Made by a program: the position numbers and the translations under genes. The notes below the pieces were generated by a model. It did no database searches, was not told the origin of the DNA, and saw nothing but the letters and a program-made list of their open reading frames with translations. From Bacteroidales bacterium (GTDB lineage: Bacteria; Bacteroidota; Bacteroidia; Bacteroidales; Marinifilaceae), in NCBI GenBank assembly GCA_015061245.1, contig SUWY01000016.1:1-49789 (forward strand): a DNA stretch of 49,789 nt. The letters run 5' to 3'. This document shows, piece by piece, positions 1 to 6,200 of the stretch. Every line of letters begins with the position of its first letter. The stretch's first letter is position 1.

Positions 1-35
1 CTGCCACTGAGGTGGGAGAGTAGGTAGACGCCGAA
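1..35 (+). rRNA. rrf: 5S rRNA, 3' end only
   Basis: The first bases read as the conserved 3' part of 5S rRNA: a GGTGGGAGAGTAGGT segment followed by the closing strand of the terminal stem. The 5' part lies outside the window, and the exact 3' end (about 33-36) is estimated. A strong terminator follows within a few bases, as expected at the end of an rRNA operon. Confidence 0.8.
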
Positions 36-39
36 TTTC

Positions 40-76
40 AAGAGCGATAAGTTTCAAACTTGTCGCTCTTTTTTTA
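40..76 (+). terminator. Intrinsic terminator of the rRNA operon
   Basis: A near-perfect palindrome has arms AAGAGCGAYAAGTTT and AAACTTGTCGCTCTT around one base, and a run of T follows. It directly follows the 5S 3' end. Confidence 0.9.
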
Positions 77-186
77 TATGCAGTAGTTTCATTCTACTCT
101 CCCACCAAGTCCCCCTTATTAACGCGGTGAACGTAGTGAACCAAGTGAAGAGGGATTTAGGGTGTTGGCAAATGATTAATGGAATA
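77..186. repeat. Intergenic repeat-type sequence after the rRNA operon
   Basis: No gene is seen here. The stretch with CCCCCTTATTA and several 'gtgaa' steps resembles the segments near 4800-4860 and 35795-35850, which also carry a CCCCCTTATTAG-like core beside repeats. It is probably a degenerate member of the same dispersed intergenic family. The likeness was judged by eye. Confidence 0.4.
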
Positions 187-339
187 TAAATTTTTAGAAC
201 TGACGCTCACGGTTCAAGAATTTCTACGTCAATTTGCCTACAAAATAGAACTCGTTGCTTCGCAACTCAAACAGCTATTTTGTTACGGCAAATTTTCCTT
301 GAATTCTAATCACCTTCCGCTAGTGTTCTTAAAATTTAT
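187..339. repeat. 153-bp imperfect palindrome (MITE-like insert)
   Basis: The ends are inverted repeats, ATAAATTTTTAGAAC on the left and the complement of ATAAATTTTAAGAAC on the right, with 14 of 15 matching. Further complementary pairs nest inward: AGAATT/AATTCT, TTCAAG/CTTGAA, TTTGCC/GGCAAA, CAAAATAG/CTATTTTG, and GTTGC-TTC-GCAAC at the centre near 260. The whole unit could fold into one long hairpin. It lies between two blocks (179-192 and 341-366) that are contiguous, in inverse orientation, at 4517-4556, so it looks inserted. A 64-codon frame across it is a by-product of the palindrome. No clean target-site duplication can be shown. Confidence 0.6.
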
Positions 340-340
340 A

Positions 341-366
341 CCCAATTATATACTTGAATACACCAA
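341..366 (-). repeat. Left border inverted repeat of accessory island
   Basis: On the minus strand this is an exact 26-base match to 4517-4542 on the plus strand (begins TTGGTGTATTCAAG). A second matching block at 179-192 corresponds to 4543-4556, with the palindromic insert in between. The two copies bracket about 4.1 kb of accessory genes. Confidence 0.75.
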
Positions 367-444
367 AGAATAAAATCTTGGTATAAGTTAATTATACTAA
401 TCCGTGATATACATATTCAAAGATAATTAAAAATTCTTTGGATT

Positions 445-862
445 ATGGCAACAGACCCATATTTATCTAAGCAAAGTGTCGGCGGTTTAGTGGAGCGGTG
501 TGTGAATACCCCCCCCCCCGAGCAGAATAACCATTACTAGTACACCAGACCCATTTTCTTCGGGAAATATTGGGAAGTTACTACCAATGTACTGGAGCAC
601 CCTAAAAAATGCCAGACTGGGTGATGAATTTATTATTGAAAATACTGCGTATGGAGTACCTCAGCTAATAACTGCAAAATGTGTTATGATTAACACCTCT
701 GGTGTAAAAAGTATACATTTTTTCTGTAAATCACCTAAGATGTTGGATAATTGGAACCCAACAAGTTTATGTTGTGTATTAGATACAGAAACTCCATTTA
801 ATACTTTTGAATTGGTCATAAGTCCAACAGATCGTACGCAGTTTACATATGGTGCTATATAG
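445..862 (+). pseudogene. Unrecognised ORF split by an 11-C run (possible phase-variable gene)
   Basis: From ATG 445 the frame codes for about 31 residues (starts MATDPYLSK) and stops at 538-540, just after an uninterrupted run of 11 C at 509-519. With one C fewer the frame runs without a stop into the downstream ORF (ATG 587, ends DRTQFTYGAI), giving about 138 residues with a run of four Pro at the tract. No known family is recognised and no signal peptide or TM segment is seen. The tract could be a slippage switch, a fixed frameshift or a homopolymer sequencing error. If the tract is real, only the part from 587 might be made. A terminator follows at 876. Confidence 0.5.
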
Positions 863-875
863 TAATACTGATTTG

Positions 876-906
876 GGCAACCGCATTTCGTGGTTGCCTT
901 TTTTGT
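876..906 (+). terminator. Intrinsic terminator after the split ORF
   Basis: The arms GGCAACC and GGTTGCC enclose a 9-base loop and are followed by seven or eight T. It lies 13 bp after the stop at 862, which supports the upstream ORF being, or having been, a transcribed gene. Confidence 0.8.
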
Positions 907-1037
907 GTCCGAATTCCATTTAGTCAAAAAAATGAAAATAATTTCAAAAATATAAGTCCTTGAATTTTAATATGTTAAAACTTTTGATTATATTTATATA
1001 ACAAAAATGGTAATAATTCCAAGTGGTTTTGTGTGTA

Positions 1038-1055
1038 ATTGGTTCAAAAACCAAT
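1038..1055 (+). other. Small hairpin just upstream of the transposase start
   Basis: ATTGGTT and AACCAAT pair around a 4-base loop, 14 bp before the transposase ATG. Hairpins at this position can lower translation of a transposase from read-through mRNA. That role is inferred, not shown. Confidence 0.4.
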
Positions 1056-1069
1056 GAGCAAAATTAAAA

Positions 1070-2017
1070 ATGGATAAACTTAGAAAGAGCATAAAGTCGT
1101 TTATTGATATACTATCATATTTCAAAGATGCAAAAACCTGCCGAGAGTTTTTGGAGGAACAACGCTGGCACGGTACTCCGATATGTCCTCATTGTGGAAC
1201 TATATCACAAAAGCACTATAAGTTAAAGACCAAAGGAGAATATAATGGCAAATATAAATGCTGTGAGTGCCGAGAGGTGTTTACCGTAACAACGGGAACA
1301 ATGTTTCACGGTAGCCATATTCCCTTGCAAAAATGGTTTTATGCAATCTATATTTTCATATCGCACAAGAAAGGTATTAGCAGTATTCAATTGGCAAAAG
1401 ATATCAATGTAACACAAAAGAGCGCTTGGTTTATGCTAAACAGAATACGATACAATATGTACGACCGAATGAAACCAGCCTTTGAAGATATGACTCAAGT
1501 TGATGAAACCTATGTGGGTGGTAGAAATAAAGGTCGAATAAAAGGTGCACAAGGAAGAAGTTTGAAAACAAAAGTTCCAGTAGTTGGATTATTGTCCAAT
1601 GGTATGGTAAAAACAATAGTTGTCCCAAATACCGACAGATTTCATTTGCAAACGATTATAGATGTTTATATACGAAAAGAATCAACGGTTATTACCGATG
1701 GTTGGCAGGGTTACAGCAATGTTAAACGGGAATATAACCACAAGGTTGTGGACCACGGAAAATACGAATATGTAAAAGACGGTTTTCATACTAATTCAAT
1801 AGAGGGTTATTGGTCGCACCTTAAACGAGGTATCAAAGGTATATATCATAAGGTTTCAAAGAAACATCTTTGGAGATATTGCGGAGAGTTTGATTTCAGA
1901 TACAATACTCGAAAGATTGATGATATAACAAAATTTGTAATGTTTGTGGTAACGGGATATAGGAGATTAGCCTATAAAGAATTACTTGCCGAATATGAAA
2001 TATGGGGTAATTTGTAA
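1070..2017 (+). mobile_element. IS1595-family (ISXO2-like) transposase
   Basis: This 315-residue protein is complete. The N-terminal zinc ribbon (CPHC near residue 39 and CCEC near 64) precedes the ISXO2-like DDE domain. Its catalytic-type segments are visible: QVDETYVGG, ITDGWQGY and HTNSIEGYWSHLKRG, followed by the family tail FRYNTR. It moves the insertion sequence by DNA cleavage and strand transfer. No terminal inverted repeats could be defined in the 907-1069 and 2018-2110 flanks, so the IS ends are not called. It sits inside the accessory island beside 5S rRNA and has its own terminator at 2041. Confidence 0.9.
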
Positions 2018-2040
2018 CTTGGTGGATAGTATTTGTATCA

Positions 2041-2073
2041 ACGGAGAATTGAAATAGCAGTTCTCCGTTTTTT
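2041..2073 (+). terminator. Terminator after the transposase
   Basis: ACGGAGAA pairs with TTCTCCGT around a 12-base loop, followed by six T. It lies 23 bp after the transposase stop. Confidence 0.8.
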
Positions 2074-2125
2074 AGCAACAGCCTAAAAATAAAGGGTAAA
2101 TATCGTACATTTTCAAAAGTTTTTG

Positions 2126-2303
2126 TAATTTCGTAGTGTCAGCCGTAGTGTTGACAAGACATTTTAGGATAAAACACGAAAGTGTTACTGCTTTATTCCT
2201 CTGATAAAATCTGGTAAATTTTAAGAACAGGAATAGGCCGTTACCCTTCGCTATGCTTATAGCGTGAGGGCTGTTGCTTATTTATTGTTCGAGGTTTACC
2301 AGA
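2126..2303 (+). promoter_or_regulatory. Structured leader upstream of the three-gene operon
   Basis: This gene-free stretch has several complementary pairs: TGTCA/TGACA (2138-2142 with 2152-2156), an AACAC-GAAA-GTGTT tetraloop hairpin near 2173-2186, a hairpin near 2246-2271 (CGCTAT/ATAGCG core), and a long-range 9-bp pair TCTGGTAAA/TTTACCAGA (2210-2218 with 2295-2303) enclosing it. A promoter-like TAATTTCG lies at 2126-2133. It could be a 5' leader, a small RNA or a mobilisation-type site. No known riboswitch class is recognised. Confidence 0.4.
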
Positions 2304-2371
2304 GCCCATCAGAGTAGATATGCCGACAGTCAGCACGCTTTCTTTTTTTGTCCGCACGCATAGCAAATAAT

Positions 2372-2812
2372 ATGAAGGGTAAGCCGAAAACCTTATCAAA
2401 GAGTAGGCGAATAAAACTATTAACTGATATGAAAATTACAAGTAAAAAGTCGGAAAAGATTTTAGTAGAGGAAATCACGGAAATTATTTCGGAATTGAGT
2501 GATTATCCGTCTAGTATCGAGGAAAATTTAACCTTATTAAAGCAAGGGAAAACAAAGACCAAATATACAAAAGAACCCTTAGTCAAAGTAATTTCAACGG
2601 ATTTAACAGAGGTAGAAACCCGTATTATTTCGTTAATAGCTTTATCGCCTGACAATAAAGCTATTGAGATTTATCAAAAGAAATTGGATAAATGGCAAGC
2701 TGAATTTGAGGAATTAAAAAGTAAGCAGACGAAGAAACCTTCTATTCTAAGTGGTATATTCAAAAAAGCTAAAGAAGATATAGAGAAAACACTGAAAAAA
2801 TTAGATAATTAA
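2372..2812 (+). CDS. Small Lys/Glu-rich helical protein, first gene of island operon
   Basis: This 146-residue protein is not recognised as a family member. It is rich in Lys, Glu, Ile and Leu, with a basic start (MKGKPKTLSKSRR) and a C-terminal stretch that looks helical or coiled (about residues 95-146). There is no signal peptide and no TM segment. I chose ATG 2372 over an in-frame TTG at 2348 because the upstream codons look like structured leader. The next gene starts 6 bp after the stop, so the two are probably co-transcribed. A link to DNA or to the UDG-like neighbour is possible but only inferred. Confidence 0.65.
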   Translation: MKGKPKTLSKSRRIKLLTDMKITSKKSEKILVEEITEIISELSDYPSSIEENLTLLKQGKTKTKYTKEPLVKVISTDLTEVETRIISLIALSPDNKAIEIYQKKLDKWQAEFEELKSKQTKKPSILSGIFKKAKEDIEKTLKKLDN

Positions 2813-2818
2813 ACTGAT

Positions 2819-3661
2819 ATGGAAAACCTATTTTGCAATAAATGTAATCTTTCAGAGAAAATCCCCCGATTGATTGCCGAAGAGGTATTGGGTATAGATA
2901 ATTTATCACTACTGAAAGAAAGGTATCAGCAAATGAAAGAGGGGTATAATTTTTCGTATGAACAATGGCAAGAGTTGTTTACAGAAGATTTGAAACCATT
3001 TCGTGAATATACTGATACGACGGGTATAATGATGTCTATTAAATACCCGAAGTTCAAGACAGATTTTGAACAATTGGGTAAAGGTGCTATTGGTGTAGAT
3101 TTGCCAACTTGGTTTAATATACAGAGTAGTAATCCACGAATAATGCTTATTGCACAAGACCCGCTAAGGAGTAACAAATGGTATGGCGAGTGTAAAGATG
3201 CCATTTTATCAAGTCCATTTGGTCTGCACGATGCTACACACCGAGCAAATGCAAAAGGAGGAAAAATGGTTTACGAACTTATCAATAGATTGGTGTCGGC
3301 TGGCAATGGTGTCTATCTGACAGATGCACGGAAGTATTTTGTTTATGACCACAAGACCTCCGATAGATATGCAAACACCCAAAAGGCGGTGTATGTGGAT
3401 ATTCTTAAAAAGGAAATAGGAAGTATAAAGCCCACACTTTGCGTATGTTTAGGAAATCGGGCAGGAAGTATAATGTACGATGTCGCAACCGAAAATCCTG
3501 AATTACTAATTTCTTGTATCACATTGCCACATTTGTCGGGAGCAGCAAGAGGTGCAATTGTAAAACGCTATCCATTATTACTTGAACGCAAGGCAACTGC
3601 TACGAATATTGCAGAACAATATGCCAACGAAATAATCGGTTGTTTAACTACTAATTCATAG
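2819..3661 (+). CDS. Uracil-DNA-glycosylase-like protein
   Basis: This 280-residue protein begins with a CNKC pair (Cys6, Cys9) that may be half of a metal site. The central part has the feel of the UDG superfamily: RIMLIAQDPLRS (about 108-119) in place of the water-activating loop, SSPFGLHD about 20 residues later, LCVCLGNRAG (about 208-217), and a late LPHLSG segment where UDGs have their His-x-Ser loop. Catalysis on uracil is not established, and the Asp in AQDP is the obvious candidate residue. It is the middle gene of a tight operon (6 bp and 4 bp gaps) in an island, so nucleic-acid surveillance or defence is a plausible guess. Family call moderate, function low. Confidence 0.65.
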   Translation: MENLFCNKCNLSEKIPRLIAEEVLGIDNLSLLKERYQQMKEGYNFSYEQWQELFTEDLKPFREYTDTTGIMMSIKYPKFKTDFEQLGKGAIGVDLPTWFNIQSSNPRIMLIAQDPLRSNKWYGECKDAILSSPFGLHDATHRANAKGGKMVYELINRLVSAGNGVYLTDARKYFVYDHKTSDRYANTQKAVYVDILKKEIGSIKPTLCVCLGNRAGSIMYDVATENPELLISCITLPHLSGAARGAIVKRYPLLLERKATATNIAEQYANEIIGCLTTNS

Positions 3662-3665
3662 AACT

Positions 3666-3962
3666 ATGGGATTTATTACTTGTTTTCTGTTAATTGTTAA
3701 TTTGGCTCTCGTCATTGGACTTGATGTTTTATATTGGTGGGTCGGTTGGCAATTTGGAGCCACTGGAATTTTGGGAGTAATTGGCTTTATTCTTGGATAT
3801 ATGTTCAGTGTTGAAATGGCTATTGCTCCAAGAGACTTTTGGTGGAATACTGAATTTGATGTATTCTTGGCGAAAATAGGATTTGCTTGGAAAACCGCAT
3901 TAACCTTGTGGGGCATTGGATTACTTGTACTGATTATCTTGGGATATAATCCTCTTTGGTAA
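3666..3962 (+). CDS. Small three-TM membrane protein
   Basis: This 98-residue protein has hydrophobic stretches at about 3-22, 28-50 and 72-95. A Trp-rich loop (DFWWNTEFD) separates the second and third. The family is not recognised. It starts 4 bp after the UDG-like gene and so forms the end of the same operon. In a defence-type operon a small membrane protein would suit an effector, but nothing in the sequence proves this. Confidence 0.65.
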   Translation: MGFITCFLLIVNLALVIGLDVLYWWVGWQFGATGILGVIGFILGYMFSVEMAIAPRDFWWNTEFDVFLAKIGFAWKTALTLWGIGLLVLIILGYNPLW

Positions 3963-3979
3963 TCCTTGTAAACCCTCGT

Positions 3980-4029
3980 GGCGGCGAATATCCTTTTTAA
4001 TAATTTATATTAAGGGGATATCCGCCGCC
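3980..4029. terminator. Large GC-armed inverted repeat after the island operon
   Basis: The arms GGCGGCGAATATCC and GGATATCCGCCGCC (13 of 14 paired) flank an AT-rich centre that can extend the stem (CCTT/AAGG). It lies 17 bp past the stop of the membrane protein. No T run follows directly, so it may act as a terminator, an mRNA stabiliser or a protein-binding palindrome. Confidence 0.5.
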
Positions 4030-4087
4030 ATTGTTGTTTATCCTAAGTATCAAGGAATTGATTTGTTGATATTGGGATATAAATAAA

Positions 4088-4113
4088 CCCCACCTGAACT
4101 GAACCAGATGGGG
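4088..4113. terminator. Weak bidirectional hairpin
   Basis: The arms CCCCA/TGGGG with an inner CTG/CAG are interrupted by one mismatch. T-rich sequence lies on the minus-strand side. It separates the operon from the promoter at 4129. Confidence 0.4.
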
Positions 4114-4128
4114 TACCCAAATTTGGGA

Positions 4129-4160
4129 TTTGTTTTCTATCCAAAATTGTAGTATATTTG
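4129..4160 (+). promoter_or_regulatory. Bacteroidota-type promoter for the 4185 gene
   Basis: TTTG (4129-4132) and TATATTTG (4153-4160) are separated by 20 bp. They match the phylum consensus TTTG-N19-21-TAnnTTTG. The gene starts 25 bp downstream. Confidence 0.75.
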
Positions 4161-4184
4161 TAGTGCCATAAAAATTAAACTACT

Positions 4185-4412
4185 ATGGATAGGTTTGATT
4201 TCTTTGTATGGATTCTTAAATCCTTAATCGGTAAGTATGAGAGTTCCCAGTTACCGATAAATCACCTTGCATCATATTGTTACAATGAAAGTGGTAAAGA
4301 ACATTGTTATTCTAATAGCACAATCATTAGATATGTAGAAAGGTTACATTGTGATTGCAAGTATCTAAATGTAGATATTGATATCGCGAAAAATCTATTG
4401 ACCGTAGATTGA
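4185..4412 (+). CDS. Small hypothetical protein, 75 aa
   Basis: The family is not recognised. The protein is short and soluble-looking, with four Cys (CYNESGKEHCYS and CDCKY). It is called a gene because a consensus promoter sits upstream and a hairpin with a T run (4440-4470) sits downstream. The segment NSTIIRYVERLH could be a short helix-turn-helix, but that is weak. Confidence 0.55.
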   Translation: MDRFDFFVWILKSLIGKYESSQLPINHLASYCYNESGKEHCYSNSTIIRYVERLHCDCKYLNVDIDIAKNLLTVD

Positions 4413-4439
4413 TATAATATGTATCATTTGATATTTTAA

Positions 4440-4470
4440 TCCTCCTTTCGTATGATTGGAGGACATTTTT
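4440..4470 (+). terminator. Terminator after the 75-aa gene
   Basis: TCCTCC pairs with GGAGGA around a 12-base loop, followed by CATTTTTG. The stem is short but well placed. Confidence 0.5.
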
Positions 4471-4516
4471 GTTAGATATTGTAATTATACACAAGGAGAA
4501 TTCTTTTATTACCGAT

Positions 4517-4542
4517 TTGGTGTATTCAAGTATATAATTGGG
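4517..4542 (+). repeat. Right border inverted repeat of accessory island
   Basis: It matches the minus strand of 341-366 exactly, and 4543-4556 matches the minus strand of 179-192. This right copy is uninterrupted, while the left one holds a palindromic insert. Confidence 0.75.
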
Positions 4543-4580
4543 AATTTATATTCCATGAATCACTCTCACTCCTAACTCCT

Positions 4581-4801
4581 AAGCAAATTAGTGCAAATCT
4601 CATCACTTCACTTGCTCTTTATCTGCAAAGCAATCTAAAGCCTTGAATTCAACTCGTGGATTTGCTTTAATTTGTTGTTTACCAACCCCCAAAGCAAATC
4701 TTCGCAAATCTAATCACAGCTCTTACTCCTTATCTGCAAAGCAATCTAAAGCCTTGAATTCAACTCGTGGATTTGCTTTAATTTGTTGTCTACCAACCCC
4801 C
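4581..4801. repeat. Two tandem 111-bp repeat units
   Basis: Two head-to-tail units start near 4581 and 4691. From 4620 and 4731 they are almost identical for about 70 bp (TATCTGCAAAGCAATC onward to the ACCAACCCCC end), while their first 40 bp are similar but diverged. A 78-codon frame across them is not a gene: it repeats the same peptide because the DNA is repeated. Confidence 0.85.
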
Positions 4802-4942
4802 AACCCCCCTTCGCTCAGCGCGCTAACGCTTGCTTTCGCTAATAAGGGGGCTTTACTCGCTTCGCTCGTTAACTCCTAACTCCTAACTATTCACTCCTAA
4901 CTATAAATTCCTAATTCCTCATTCCTAATTCCTAATTATTAA
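4802..4942. repeat. Low-complexity CTCCTAA/TTCCTAA repeat tract
   Basis: A segment rich in TTCGCT and CCCCCTTCG steps runs into about 70 bp of degenerate TCCTAA(C/T) heptamers ending at 4940. The same elements occur in reverse orientation at 35598-35850. No gene is seen here. Confidence 0.8.
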
Positions 4943-4943
4943 C

Positions 4944-4951
4944 TATCTTTG
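4944..4951 (+). promoter_or_regulatory. -7 box for the thioredoxin lipoprotein gene
   Basis: TATCTTTG matches TAnnTTTG and begins right at the end of the heptamer tract. No good TTTG lies 20 bp upstream, since the repeat fills that place. It sits 22 bp before ATG 4973, which argues for that start over the TTG at 4949. Confidence 0.5.
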
Positions 4952-4972
4952 TCAAAACTTAATTCAATAGTT

Positions 4973-6193
4973 ATGAATAGATCAAAGTTATTTTCAGCAA
5001 TTTCAGCCTTGTTGCTATTATTCTCATGTAATACAGTTAATAAAAACTATATCGTAGGAGATGTTAAGGGATTGGTACCTGGGAACTTTGTTGTTTTAAC
5101 AATTACCAATCCAATTACAAAAGAGTATATTCTTTTGGATTCTGTTACTTTGGTTGACTCTGCCAAATTTTCATTATCAACAACTGAGACTGACCAGTAT
5201 TGCAATCTATTCTTCTTTCAAAACAAGGAGCAATTTGAACTATCTAATACTGTTTTAGATGCGATAGGTAATAAACCTAAATCCCTATTTTTAGAAGGTT
5301 TTGATACCATTAATGTTACTGGTTCAGGTAGCTTTGATGCAACTTTTATTCAAAATGGGAGTTGGTGGAATGGTGTTACCTTTGATGGCGGTCTATTAAG
5401 TATGAATGAGTATTCTGAGTTGTTGAAATATGATTTAATATTAGATTCGATAGGATATATTGTTAATGACCTTATTGCTTATGAACGTGAGGCTCCCGAT
5501 TTTATGGAGAAGTTTAATGAACAAATGAAGGAGCGATCTAAATATTTCAAGATAAGAGACTCCTTGTCAATGGAGTTTGTTAAACAGAATCCAGATTTTG
5601 CCTTTTCTGCCAGAATTCTTCGTTTTTATGCCGGTTATACCACAATAGAGGAGGTTATGAAATTAAAAGGTCAGTATGACTCTCTATTGAGTGATAGAGT
5701 GAAATTAACTCCTATTGGAATAGAGATAAAGGAGTTGATAGACCACAATCTGGCCTCTTCGGTAGGACATGTTCTTAAAGATTTTTGTTTAAAATCAAAT
5801 GTTGGTGAAGAGCACTCTTTGTATGATTTTAGAGGAAGGTATGTATTTTTGGATTTTTGGGGATCGTGGTGTGGACCTTGTATGAAGAGCATACCTAATA
5901 TTTTGAAATTCCATGATATGATAGATACCGATTCAATAGTTATGATTGGAGTAGCCGTTAGTGAACATGATGGTGGTAAGGCTTGGCGTAGAACTATTGA
6001 AGAGAAAAACTTACCGGGATTGCAGTTGATAGATTCTATACAAGAATCCGGTATGGGTGTAGCGGATAACTATGCTATTAATGCTGTTCCAACAGCACTA
6101 TTTATTGATCCCAATGGAGTGGTAATATATCGTGACCATCCTGTGGATGTAATAGATTCAATCAAAAATAATTATACAGAGCTATTAAAGTAA
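4973..6193 (+). CDS. TlpA-like thioredoxin lipoprotein with DUF4369-type N-terminus
   Basis: This 406-residue lipoprotein has a signal MNRSKLFSAISALLLLFSC with the lipid-bearing Cys at 19. Residues about 28-120 resemble the DUF4369 domain found before thioredoxins in this phylum. From about 270 comes a TlpA/AhpC-TSA domain with the redox motif WCGPC (Cys300, Cys303) and the cis-Pro loop AVPTALFID. It probably reduces disulfides of exported proteins from the outer face of a membrane. Its partner may be the propeller lipoprotein 7 bp downstream, since redoxin and propeller genes also pair at 27795-29878. The start follows the -7 box. Confidence 0.85.
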   Translation: MNRSKLFSAISALLLLFSCNTVNKNYIVGDVKGLVPGNFVVLTITNPITKEYILLDSVTLVDSAKFSLSTTETDQYCNLFFFQNKEQFELSNTVLDAIGNKPKSLFLEGFDTINVTGSGSFDATFIQNGSWWNGVTFDGGLLSMNEYSELLKYDLILDSIGYIVNDLIAYEREAPDFMEKFNEQMKERSKYFKIRDSLSMEFVKQNPDFAFSARILRFYAGYTTIEEVMKLKGQYDSLLSDRVKLTPIGIEIKELIDHNLASSVGHVLKDFCLKSNVGEEHSLYDFRGRYVFLDFWGSWCGPCMKSIPNILKFHDMIDTDSIVMIGVAVSEHDGGKAWRRTIEEKNLPGLQLIDSIQESGMGVADNYAINAVPTALFIDPNGVVIYRDHPVDVIDSIKNNYTELLK

Positions 6194-6200
6194 TAATATT

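Noticed and set aside
179-373. 64-codon frame after the rRNA operon
   Set aside because: It lies over the palindromic insert and border repeat; the peptide has no coding-like features.
907-2110. Exact ends of the IS1595 element
   Set aside because: No convincing pair of terminal inverted repeats or 8-bp direct repeats was found by eye in the transposase flanks.
4581-4801. Possible CRISPR array
   Set aside because: Only two units of 111 bp, with similarity over most of the unit and no spacer pattern or cas genes.
4643-4879. 78-codon frame with a repeated peptide
   Set aside because: The repetition comes from the 111-bp tandem DNA repeat, and the frame runs into low-complexity sequence.
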